Under the pieces are notes generated by a model. It was not told the DNA's origin. It saw only the letters and a list, made by a program, of their open reading frames with translations, and ran no database searches. A stretch of 64,000 nucleotides of DNA, from the NCBI GenBank assembly GCA_026003755.1, contig BPHV01000001.1, positions 1,338,393 through 1,402,392 of the forward strand. The letters are read 5' to 3'. Source of the DNA: Candidatus Roseilinea sp. GTDB lineage: Bacteria > Chloroflexota > Anaerolineae > J036 > Brachytrichaceae. This document shows positions 37,085-45,735 of the stretch, piece after piece. The translations under genes were made by a program, and so were the position numbers. The stretch's first letter is position 1. The number at the start of each line of letters is the position of its first letter.

Positions 37085-39774
37085 CCGCGACTGTCCTCGA
37101 TCGTCGAGCGGACGAGCCACACCCGCTGGGGCCTGGCGATGTTCGGGTCCACGAGGGTCGCCCCCTTGGCGAAGGCCTGCCGCGCCTCTCGGATCGCCCA
37201 CTCGATCGAGTGTATCGAAAAGCGGATGCCCGGGGCCCATGAGCTTCGTGCGCTCGGGGACACGCACCTTGCTCGCGACGCTGACGAGCTGCTTGTCGAA
37301 GACGAAGGGGGTGTCGTACTTGTCCGGACAGCGGCTGCCGGCGCTCGCAGGCGAGTTTGAGCAGCGCGGTCCGGCGTCGGGCCGATGTGCCAGACCGGGA
37401 AGTCGTCGTCCTTGCGGACCGTGCCGCCGCAAGCGGTCCACGCCCGCTCGAAGAACCGCTGGATGAAAAGCGGCTGCAGCCGGCGCTCGTCCGAGGCATC
37501 TCGGAGCTCGCGCGCCGCCCGCAAATCCAGCCGCGAGGCGAGCGAGGTCTTCTTCTGGAGGGCCATGAGCCTTGCGGCCCTCTCGCTCGAGGCCGCCGCG
37601 AGGGCGGCGTCCGTTTCCTGGGCCCCTGCGGACTCGTCGTCGCTATCTATGGCGCGCTCGATCAGCTGCGCCAGCGGCACGTCCTCCAGCCACTCGGCGA
37701 TCACGTCGTAGACCCGGTCGGACCCCATCTGCTCCCGCATGACGTCCAGCTTCGAGAGAACCTTCTGCAGAACCGCGCCCTCGCGGGTGTTCTGGGCGAC
37801 CAGGTTGTAGACCCAGACGTCGCCGGTTTGACCGTACCGGTGGATCCGTCCCCATCCGCTGTTCGAGGCGGTTGGGGTTCCACGGGATGTCCCAGTTGAT
37901 GAGGTAGCGGCAGAACTGGAGGTTGATGCCTTCACCAGCCGCGTCGGTGGCGACCATGATCTTGGCGCGCGTCCGGAACTGTCGCTGGGCCTGCTTGCGG
38001 GAGTCCACATCCATGCCGCCGTGGATCGTGGCGACGGTGTATCCCTTCTCCTCGAGCCGCTTGGCGAGGCTCTCGAGCGTGTCGCGATGCTCGGTGAAGA
38101 TCAAGAGCTTCTCGTCCTCGGCCCGGATGACGTCGGAGGAAGTCGAGCACGGCGAGCAGTTCGGCGAACTTCGCTTCCGTGTGGTGCTTCAGGCTCTCGG
38201 CCAGGCGGAAGAGGCGCTCGACTTCGTCCCGTTCCTCCTCGACCTTGTCCGGGTCATCGGTGAGGACCTGGCGGAAGATCCGCTGATCGATCCGCTCGCG
38301 TTCCTCTTCGGTCAGGTCCTCGTATTCCGTGATGTCCCGCGGGTCGCTGGGATCGGGGGTTCCCCGCAGAAGCCGCTTCTTCTCCGCCTCCGATCGGCTC
38401 GGATCCCGCAGGATGGCGAGGACCTCGTTGAGGGCGCGCAGCCGGTTTTCCAGCGTCCGCGTGATCGCGTAGAGGCTCGAGGCCAGCCGCCGCTGCATGA
38501 CCATGAGGGTCAGCTCGACGTTCCGGTTCTTCTTCGCCTTGGCCTCCTTGCGCTTCGAGCGGACGTAGCTCGTCACCTCGTCGTAGAGCGTCTTCTCTTC
38601 CGGGGTGAGGTCGTAGCCGATGGTCTTGGTGTGGCGTGGCTTGAAGAGGGGTTGCCCGTCCCAGTCCACCATCTCCTCCTTCAGGCGACGGAGGAAGAAT
38701 CGGTTGCGCGCCTTGCTGATCGGGCGCTCGTTCTCGAAATCCTCCGTCTCCGAAGCTCCGTAGGGCGCGGCCTGCTCGCGCACGCGGTCAGCGACGTGTT
38801 CGTCTTTCTGGAACAGGTCTTCATCGAGGAGCAAAAGGAGCCGGCGGAACGTGTCCTTTCTCCCTCGGTGCGGCGTCGCCGTGAGGAAGAGCAGATGATC
38901 GGTCTTGCGGGCGAGCGCCTTCACCGCCTTGTAGCGCTCGCTCTCCTCGAGCTTGGTGCCGTACTCGTAGGCCGAGAGCTTGTGGGCCTCGTCAACCACC
39001 ACGAGGTCCCACTGTGTTTCGGAAGCGGCCTTGAGACAGCCTTCATTCCGCGCCAGGAAATCGATGGACGTGACGAAGATGCCCTCTTCGTAGCGGGAGA
39101 ACTGGCCGGGCTCCGCTTCGAAAGACGCGCGATTCACCAGCCGCGCGTGGAGGCCGAACTTCTCCTGGAGCTCCTCTTCTTTCCACTGCTTCGTCAGGCC
39201 GCCCGGTGTGATGATGAGGATCTTCTGGATCACTCCCCGGAAGAGCAGCTCCTTGATCAGCAGGCCGGTCATGATGGTCTTGCCTGCCCCCGTGTCGTCG
39301 GCGAGCAGGAACCGGATTCTCGGAAGGGGCAGGAGATAGCGATAGACCGCCTCGACCTGGTGAGGAAGCGGATCGACGATGCTGGAGTTGACGGCGAAGA
39401 GCGGGTCGAACTGGTGCGCGATGCGGATGCGCTCCGCCTCGGCGCCGAGGAGGAAGAGCTGGCATCGCCATCGAACGTATGCTGTCGGCCCCGCACCTTG
39501 ACGAGCGCGGCCAGCTCCTCAGCGGTCGAGGGGCCGCTTCACCACTCGGCGGGACTCGAGCCCGACGCCCTCGACCAGCGTCCTGCCCCCGAAGGGAGCG
39601 ACGCGCTGAATCTCGACGAGCTCAGAGGACTCCAAGCCCGAGACCACGTCGCCCGGAGCCAGGTTGTTGTCACCGTGGACTAGTCGTTCTATAACATCTT
39701 CTTTCATGTCTCTTCACTCCCTCAGCCTAATTCCCAATTACTTGTGATTTTAGAAGTATGAATTTCAAGTCTCC

Positions 39775-39802
39775 ATTATAAATGCTTCTTCGGAAAAATC
39801 AA
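39775..39802 (-). promoter_or_regulatory. Sigma70-type promoter of the defence operon
   Basis: On the minus strand TTGATT (39802-39797), a 16-base spacer and TATAAT (39780-39775) form a near-consensus promoter about 68 bases upstream of the helicase ATG. It sits in an AT-rich pocket (39720-39870) unlike the GC-rich genes around it, common for acquired islands. No clear operator was seen. Confidence 0.65.
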
Positions 39803-39843
39803 CCCCCACATGCAAGCACTACTGTATCTCATTTATTCAAAAT

Positions 39844-40068
39844 TCAACCAAACGTAATAATATATGCAAGTTTGAACAAACGCCTCCCTGATGGGCACAA
39901 CGCGGCACCTAGGCCGGTTGCACAAACAACAACCCCCTCGCCCGCTCCGGTCCCGCCATGCGCTTTACCCTGCGCATCCCCCACCCGGCGCTGCCCAATC
40001 CGCCCAATCATCCGCTCAACACGATTGTTCGTCGCCGGCGCCTCCGCCCGCCTCCGAATCCAGCACAT
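39844..40068 (-). pseudogene. Possible transposase scrap
   Basis: A 74-codon frame contains ATNNRVERMIGRIGQRR, the sort of TNNxxER...IGR block near the last catalytic Glu of several transposase families. The rest has no recognisable match and the frame runs into the AT-rich promoter region. It is probably the C-terminal end of a lost insertion sequence. Family not assigned; low confidence. Confidence 0.3.
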
Positions 40069-40150
40069 ACTGCTTCCGCTCCAGCGCTGCCGGCGCCCGC
40101 CTCACCGGCCGCACCATGTGAAAGGCGCACCCGACACTTCGAAACACATA

Positions 40151-40254
40151 CTCACCCCTCATCACTGACCCCTCATCACTCATCACTCATCACTCATCAC
40201 TCATCACTCATCACTCACCCCTCACCCATCATCACTCATCACCCATCACTCATC
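40151..40254. repeat. Heptamer tandem repeat (CTCATCA)n
   Basis: Six perfect back-to-back copies of CTCATCA at 40172-40213 are flanked on both sides by degenerate copies (CTCACCC, CATCACC). All lie in the gap between the defence operon and the first S8 peptidase gene. There is no spacer structure, so it is a short tandem repeat and not CRISPR. Confidence 0.9.
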
Positions 40255-40322
40255 GAAGGATCGCGCTGCGCTCCCACGTTCTTTGCAGTTCGCGACACAG
40301 CAGCGGGTGAGGTCATGCACGG

Positions 40323-40348
40323 CGAAGCCGGCCCGCAGGCCGGCTTCG
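40323..40348 (-). terminator. Hairpin downstream of the S8 peptidase gene
   Basis: Ten-base-pair perfect arms CGAAGCCGGC and GCCGGCTTCG with a 6-base loop, 68 bases past the peptidase stop. It shares its arm sequence with the hairpin at 20245-20269. There is no strong T-run, so terminator function is likely but unproven. Confidence 0.55.
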
Positions 40349-40415
40349 GCTTGATTGGCTCACGATTGAGCAGACGGTATAGCATCCACGCGGATGCCGG
40401 CTCAACAGCGCAAAT

Positions 40416-43400
40416 TCACGGGCGCAACGCGGCCGGCAAAAACGCCGCCGGCGCAATAGCGCGGCTGCTGAGGCTGAGCTGGGCCGACGCGCCGCTGCCC
40501 TGCGCCTGAATCAGCGCCACATCCACTTCACCCACACCGGCGCTCAGCGGGACGGTGATACTGACCACGGCGTTGCGCGCGCCACCGGCTGCAACAAACT
40601 GGCTGGCCGGCGCGATGACTGTGGGCCAACCACTGTTGACGCGCGTGAGCGTGATCGTGTCGGCCACATTGCTCGTGTTGGTGTAACGCACGGTGTACGT
40701 CAACACCTGGCCGACCCGCCCAACGCGCGCCGTCAGGCCGGCGGTCAACGTGACACTATAGAACGGCGTGGCAGTCGTGGTCACCCATGCTGTGGCCGAA
40801 GCCGGCGGCGTGCGCGGATCGGCGGAAGCCTGAGCGTGCACCCGGCCGGCGCTCTGGCTGCCGCCCGGCGCGCCCGGCGGGATGCTGACCACCACGTGCA
40901 CCCACTGCCCTTGCCCCGGCGCCAACGCCACCGTGGCGGGGGTCAGCGTGGTTGGCCAGACATGTCCGAAGAGGGACAGGGCGAAAGTGTCGCTGAGTGT
41001 ACCGCTGTTGCTGAGATACAGGCTGTGGGTCACGACAGCGCCGGCAGGCGCGCTCACGGCGCTGGTGATGGGTTGCCAGCTCGCTGCGTAGTGCTCCACC
41101 ATCAGCGTGCGCGAGAAAGACGCCGTTGCGCAGGCGTGCGTGGCGGTGAGCGTCACCGTATAGGCGCCGGGGCTGGCGTACGAGTGTGATGGGGCGCCGG
41201 CCGTCGTCGTGACGCCGTCGCCAAAGTCCCACAGGTAGCTCAGCGCGTTCTGGCTGAGGTTGGTGAAGTAAACCGGCCACTGCGCCAGAACAGACGTGGT
41301 GTGGGTAAAGTCGGCGCTCACCGCCAGCTCACTCAGCGCACTAGAAACGGGTTGCCCGACGGTGGGCGTGCTCCAACCCTCTGCGGTGACGGTGTAGGCA
41401 TCGTTCACAATCAACGTACCAGAGGGCACGCACGCGGGCAACACGGTCAAGGTCACGCTGAAGTGGGCATTGGCGGGGATGCTCAGCCCGCTCCACACGA
41501 CCTGACCGCCCTGCACAGCGCCGCCATGCGAAGCTGTGATAAAGGCAGTGTTAGCGGGCAACACATCGGTCAACACCACGCCAGATGCCGGCCCGCCGCT
41601 GTTAGAGATAACAAGGGTATAGGTGGCCGGGAGACCGGCATACAGCGCGCCGACCGTCTTGGAGAGCGCACCCAGCACCGGCGGCGGCGAAAGCACGGTC
41701 ATCGTCACGGGGTAAAAGCGCGCCGGCTGCGCAGCCGGATCGTTGTTTAGCACGGTGACCCAGCCGGTGTAAACGCCGGTGGTTGCGACAACCGAAGCGT
41801 CGAAGCCGGCTGCAACGCTGACCTGATCGCCGGCTGCAATGGTTGTGGAGACCGGTGTTAAGGTCAGCCAGGGGATGTCTTGCGGGTCGCAGTCGGGCGA
41901 GCCGGGGTAGCGGAAGCAGATCGCCAGCCCATCGCTCAGGACCGCCTGGTTATAAGAGTACTGAAGGTAGTTGGCGCTGTTCTGACGTATGCCAACGGTG
42001 GCGCTTGCCCCGTTATCGAAAGCTGCGTTGCCAAACATCACATCCTGATACTGGAACTTGATGTTGTGAGTGCCTTCGTAAAGCACCATCTGCGCCGTCA
42101 TCGCCCCGACGTTGTTGAAATGCGGGCGATTGTGCCATTGCACCACAAAGCGGCGGTTGGGCGCAACGCCAACCGTCTTGTAGTACACCGCGCCGGTCTC
42201 ATCATCCAGGTCATCCCAGAACAATGCAATCAGGTCGTTGACAGACGCGCTGGCCAGTGATGTGTTGCTGAAAGGCACATCGCCGCCAGTAGTGTTGAAC
42301 AAGGCTGCGCCGTTGTTGCCAATGCGCAGAGCAGTCGCGCTGACACCGTAAAACGTGAAGGGGAACGGCAGAGTGACGTTCGCCTCTGCGTCATCGGTCA
42401 ACGCAAGCGCTGTGCCGTCTGTAGCGTCAATCCACTGATACTGCACGCCGCCGCTCAGGCTGTCGGCGTAGACATAGCCAAAAGCATCTGGACCGCCGCC
42501 GGCGGCGCCCTGGCCCTCCAGCAGCGCGGCCTGCAGCGCACCCGTGCCGGCGTTGCTGATGGTCAAGGTATGCGTCGCTTGCTGGCCCAAGTACAAGGTG
42601 GCGCTCAAGCCGGCGGTGGGGATCAAGGTCATGCTGGCCGAGCCAAGGGCAAGGTCTTGGCGGGTGAGGTTGCTTTGCAGGACGACGACGGGCGCCGAGG
42701 CCGGGCTGTGCAGCGGGGCAGAGGCAGTTACGACATATGCGCCGGCCGGCAACTGCATTTCGTAGTACCCGTCGCCGGCGCTCAAGGTGCTGGTCAATCC
42801 GGGCGCAACCTGCACCAGCGCCCCGCCAACCGGGCTGCCATCGGCCAGGCGTGTGACATAGCCCCACAGCAGGCCGTTGAGGGTGAGGGGCGTCAGAGCA
42901 AAGTCTTGGGTCTGGTCAGCGATCAGGTTCACCAATGCCGAGCCGGGTTGGTGCAACAGGGCTTGCGCGGTTACGGTATAAGCGCCGGCCGGCAGCGTCA
43001 GGGTGTACCAGCCGCCAGGCAGCGTGGTAGTCGTTTGCGTCAGCCAGGCGCCAGATGGGCCATACACCTGAACCGTGGCCGACAGGGGCGCGCTGGTGTT
43101 GGCATCGGTGACTTGGCCGGTAAGGGTATAGAACGCCACTTGTGTGAGGGTGAAGGCCAGCGTTGTGGTCGTGTCGGTGATTATGGGCACGGCTGACTGG
43201 GTTTGCAGGGTATAGCCATATTTCCAGGCGTTGACGGTGTAATTGCCGGGCGGCAATGTCGCCGTAAAGTAGCCGGCAGCATCGGTGGTGAGAGATGGGC
43301 CGCCGTTTACCCACACCGTCGCGCCGGACAGCGGTGCGCTGAGCGTGCCATCATGCACCACGCCGTCGAGATAGCCGCGCGCCTGGACGGCGTTATAGAC

Positions 43401-45599
43401 GAGCAGCGCAAAGTCTTGATCGGTTGGATCGCCGTTGCCGGGCACGCCATCGCCGGCGATGTTGGTGGCGGTGATGATGACGGTGAACGGCCCGCTCACG
43501 CCGGCCGGCAGAAAGACGCTCTCCACGTTGTTGCGCGGGTCGGCGCTGCCGCCGGTGACCGATGTTGCGCCGGAGAACACGTTGCCGCGATAGGTCTGCC
43601 CGCCGATCACCACGGCCAGATCAAGATTGTTGACATAGCTGTTGCCAACGGTAGGGCCGGGCGCATCGCTCCAGACCAGGCTGACGCGAAAGGGGCGGGT
43701 GACATCCGCCACGGCGCCTTGTAATTGAAAGACCTGTCCGGTGGCGCTGAAGAGGTGCGATTGATCGACGCGCAGGCGTGGGCTGTCATCGAAGGCCATG
43801 CCAAGATGAATGGCGCCGTAGCCTTGATTATTAGAGGGCAGCGCGCCACTCGCGCCGGCGCCGGTCATGTAGCGCGTGGCCTGGATCAGCCAGGCTTTGG
43901 TCATAGCCGGGCTGGGTGGCTGGCCGCCAAATTGGGCGCGATACCAATAGTCCACCAGCGAGGCTGCGCCGGCGGCAGCCGGCGTGGAATGGCTGGTGCC
44001 CGACGAAGCCGCGTACAGTGTTTGGCCGATGGGCATGTATTGGTCACACACGCCGCCGCCGGTGTAACCGCTGGCTTGCGAGGCTGCACCCTGTATGTGT
44101 GTGCCGGGCGCAACCAGGTCGGGCTTCACGCGCTGGTCGTCGGTCGGCCCACGGCTAGAGAAGGTGGCCATGTCCTGAGCGTTATCGCTGCCGGTCGGCC
44201 CGATGCCACAACCGTCGGTCCAGGTAGGGCGCACGTTCTCTGCTGCGCCAACAGTGATGACATTCTTGGCGTTGCCGGGCGAGCCGACGGTGTTGCTTGC
44301 GCTGCCGGCGTTGCCGGCGGCAAAGAGAATGGTGATCTCCTGGTTGCCGGCAAAAGCGCCGCCGCCCGGCTGGGCGTCGCGCACCAGGGCGTCATACGCT
44401 TGATCATCGGTGGTGTATGCGCCGCCTGTGTTCGCGCCCCACGAGTTGGAGCTAATGCGCCCACCCAGGGCATACGTGCGGCTGATGAGGGCGGTGAAAT
44501 TGTCGCCGGGCAAATCCCAATTGCCGGCGTTGTTAAACACCTTGGAGCCGGCGACGCGTCCAAATGGGTTCACCCCCAGGCCATAGTTGTAGCCGGCGCT
44601 GTCTTCGTAGGGAAACCCTGTGCGATTGTTGTAGCCGGCGACAATCGAGGCGTTGATATTGCCGTGGCCGGCCTGTCCATCGGCGCTGGGATCACCGGTC
44701 CAGTTGACGTTGTAGATCAGGCGATCAGTTTGGGTGATCTGGCCAAAGCGGTAGAAATCTGCATGAATCGGTGTGGCCGTACCGTTATCGATGCCGTCGT
44801 CGGTCACATCCACAATGGCGTAGTCATCGGGCACGGTGGAGAAGCCCAGTGACTGCAACCAGGCCAGGTAGCCAGGGCCGGTGGGCTGTGTGCCGGCCGC
44901 GTTCAGCGCGCCGGCCATGATCTGGCCTTGCACCTCATCACGCTTGTGGAAGACCGGGCGCGGCTCGATGTTGACGATGTCGGGGCGGACGACGATCTCG
45001 CCAAGCGCTGCGGCAGGCATGCGCACCGCCAGATTGCGATAGACCAGCAGGTCATAAGGTGGACGTAACACCGCAGAGGCGCGCTTGAGGATAAGGTCGA
45101 GCGTCTGATCAGCTTGGGGGTGATTGAAGACCTGAATCACCACATCCACCTCGTCCTTCTCGGACAGATTGGGACGGGCCAGCAGGCCGGCTAAATCGGG
45201 GTGGAGCGCATTCGCCGACTGAAAGATGCCGCGCCAGCGCAAAGGGGTTTTGGCAGCCAGGCGGGCGGTTGCCGTCTCTTGACCCCACACCAGGTAAGCG
45301 CCATCCGGCACATAGGTCACGACATTCAGGCCGGCCTCGAGCATGGCCTGATACCATTCGTCTTGAATCGGGCCATCGAACTGCACCAGCCACAAGCCGG
45401 GCTGGCCGCCAGCCAGCGCGCGGGCCGGCAGATTGGGCAGCGGCGGCGGTGTTTCCAACAACGGATCAAATGCCCCGCTGCGCAGATGAATGCGCCAGGG
45501 AGCAGGCAACTGCGCCGGGCTAGGACCGGCAACGACCGAGGCGGAGGGCAAGCCTAGAGCAGATAGCACACATGCCACAATGACGAGCCAGCGAAACAC
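40416..45599 (-). CDS. Secreted subtilisin-like (S8) peptidase with carboxypeptidase-regulatory-like, DUF11 and PKD modules
   Basis: 1727 residues from GTG 45599, with GAGG six bases upstream and a clear signal peptide (MFRWLVIVACVLSALG). A propeptide-like region runs to about 230. The S8 triad is Asp in VDVTDDGIDNG (about 264), His in GQAGHGNINAS (about 311) and Ser in SSGTSHSTPAAAG (about 537), with an oxyanion Asn in FAAGNAG. A P-domain-like beta sandwich follows, then three carboxypeptidase-regulatory-like repeats (GYLDGVVHD, LTGQVTDAN and LLWGYVTRL begin them), a beta-rich NHL/MAM-like part, DUF11 repeats and one PKD domain (about 1430-1500, LWDFGDGV). The end is AAFLPAALRP, a degenerate form of the tail seen in the neighbours. 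It probably cleaves extracellular protein; intact and complete. Confidence 0.9.
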   Translation of the reverse strand: MFRWLVIVACVLSALGLPSASVVAGPSPAQLPAPWRIHLRSGAFDPLLETPPPLPNLPARALAGGQPGLWLVQFDGPIQDEWYQAMLEAGLNVVTYVPDGAYLVWGQETATARLAAKTPLRWRGIFQSANALHPDLAGLLARPNLSEKDEVDVVIQVFNHPQADQTLDLILKRASAVLRPPYDLLVYRNLAVRMPAAALGEIVVRPDIVNIEPRPVFHKRDEVQGQIMAGALNAAGTQPTGPGYLAWLQSLGFSTVPDDYAIVDVTDDGIDNGTATPIHADFYRFGQITQTDRLIYNVNWTGDPSADGQAGHGNINASIVAGYNNRTGFPYEDSAGYNYGLGVNPFGRVAGSKVFNNAGNWDLPGDNFTALISRTYALGGRISSNSWGANTGGAYTTDDQAYDALVRDAQPGGGAFAGNQEITILFAAGNAGSASNTVGSPGNAKNVITVGAAENVRPTWTDGCGIGPTGSDNAQDMATFSSRGPTDDQRVKPDLVAPGTHIQGAASQASGYTGGGVCDQYMPIGQTLYAASSGTSHSTPAAAGAASLVDYWYRAQFGGQPPSPAMTKAWLIQATRYMTGAGASGALPSNNQGYGAIHLGMAFDDSPRLRVDQSHLFSATGQVFQLQGAVADVTRPFRVSLVWSDAPGPTVGNSYVNNLDLAVVIGGQTYRGNVFSGATSVTGGSADPRNNVESVFLPAGVSGPFTVIITATNIAGDGVPGNGDPTDQDFALLVYNAVQARGYLDGVVHDGTLSAPLSGATVWVNGGPSLTTDAAGYFTATLPPGNYTVNAWKYGYTLQTQSAVPIITDTTTTLAFTLTQVAFYTLTGQVTDANTSAPLSATVQVYGPSGAWLTQTTTTLPGGWYTLTLPAGAYTVTAQALLHQPGSALVNLIADQTQDFALTPLTLNGLLWGYVTRLADGSPVGGALVQVAPGLTSTLSAGDGYYEMQLPAGAYVVTASAPLHSPASAPVVVLQSNLTRQDLALGSASMTLIPTAGLSATLYLGQQATHTLTISNAGTGALQAALLEGQGAAGGGPDAFGYVYADSLSGGVQYQWIDATDGTALALTDDAEANVTLPFPFTFYGVSATALRIGNNGAALFNTTGGDVPFSNTSLASASVNDLIALFWDDLDDETGAVYYKTVGVAPNRRFVVQWHNRPHFNNVGAMTAQMVLYEGTHNIKFQYQDVMFGNAAFDNGASATVGIRQNSANYLQYSYNQAVLSDGLAICFRYPGSPDCDPQDIPWLTLTPVSTTIAAGDQVSVAAGFDASVVATTGVYTGWVTVLNNDPAAQPARFYPVTMTVLSPPPVLGALSKTVGALYAGLPATYTLVISNSGGPASGVVLTDVLPANTAFITASHGGAVQGGQVVWSGLSIPANAHFSVTLTVLPACVPSGTLIVNDAYTVTAEGWSTPTVGQPVSSALSELAVSADFTHTTSVLAQWPVYFTNLSQNALSYLWDFGDGVTTTAGAPSHSYASPGAYTVTLTATHACATASFSRTLMVEHYAASWQPITSAVSAPAGAVVTHSLYLSNSGTLSDTFALSLFGHVWPTTLTPATVALAPGQGQWVHVVVSIPPGAPGGSQSAGRVHAQASADPRTPPASATAWVTTTATPFYSVTLTAGLTARVGRVGQVLTYTVRYTNTSNVADTITLTRVNSGWPTVIAPASQFVAAGGARNAVVSITVPLSAGVGEVDVALIQAQGSGASAQLSLSSRAIAPAAFLPAALRP

Positions 45600-45679
45600 A
45601 GATCACCTCGTTTATCGTGCTTCAAACAAGCCCAGGACACACATCCAGGCCATAGAACCCATGGGCGATTGAACGGGCA

Positions 45680-45709
45680 GCGGCCATCTGCACAAATGCA
45701 GATGGCCGC
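45680..45709 (-). terminator. Strong hairpin after the second S8 peptidase gene
   Basis: A perfect 12-bp stem GCGGCCATCTGC with its complement and a 6-base loop, 27 bases past the stop at 45736 on the minus strand. It also separates the two peptidase genes, 71 bases before the sequence upstream of the next gene's ribosome site. No T-run follows. Confidence 0.7.
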
Positions 45710-45735
45710 CGCTTTGCAGTGTTAGACGTAGAACA

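Larger units (their letters stand above)
36077..39707 (-). pseudogene. SNF2-like helicase with C-terminal DUF3883 (frame-broken)
   Basis: First gene of the operon, starting at ATG 39707 (MKEDVIERLVHGDNNLAPGD). Helicase motifs are plain: Walker A-like ADDTGAGKTIM near 39280, DEAH in VVVDEAHKLSA near 38980, LFLTATPHRG near 38880, and the C-terminal lobe DAAGEGINLQFC and RLEQRMGRIHRYGQ between 37940 and 37800. A coiled coil (36650-36850) and a DUF3883 domain (RFIEVKGRA, about 36400) follow. About six frame changes interrupt a gene that would give about 1210 residues. The layout matches SNF2 helicases of defence loci such as DISARM DrmD; no DrmA, DrmB or DrmC is present here. Two REP-like palindromes lie inside the coding region. 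Motor domains are conserved in sequence despite the breaks. Confidence 0.7.

Noticed and set aside
37923-39683. 586-codon plus-strand frame
   Set aside because: Shadow of the helicase coding region, whose motifs are on the minus strand.
25575-39707. Calling the operon a DISARM or BREX system
   Set aside because: Helicase and ATPase types are similar, but the core genes DrmA, DrmB, DrmC or PglZ, BrxL, BrxA were not seen.
39895-39930. Possible third attC site
   Set aside because: Only a small CAAC/GTTG hairpin; boxes do not fit the consensus and the spacing is too short.
40151-40254. Possible CRISPR array
   Set aside because: Units are seven bases and contiguous, without spacers.
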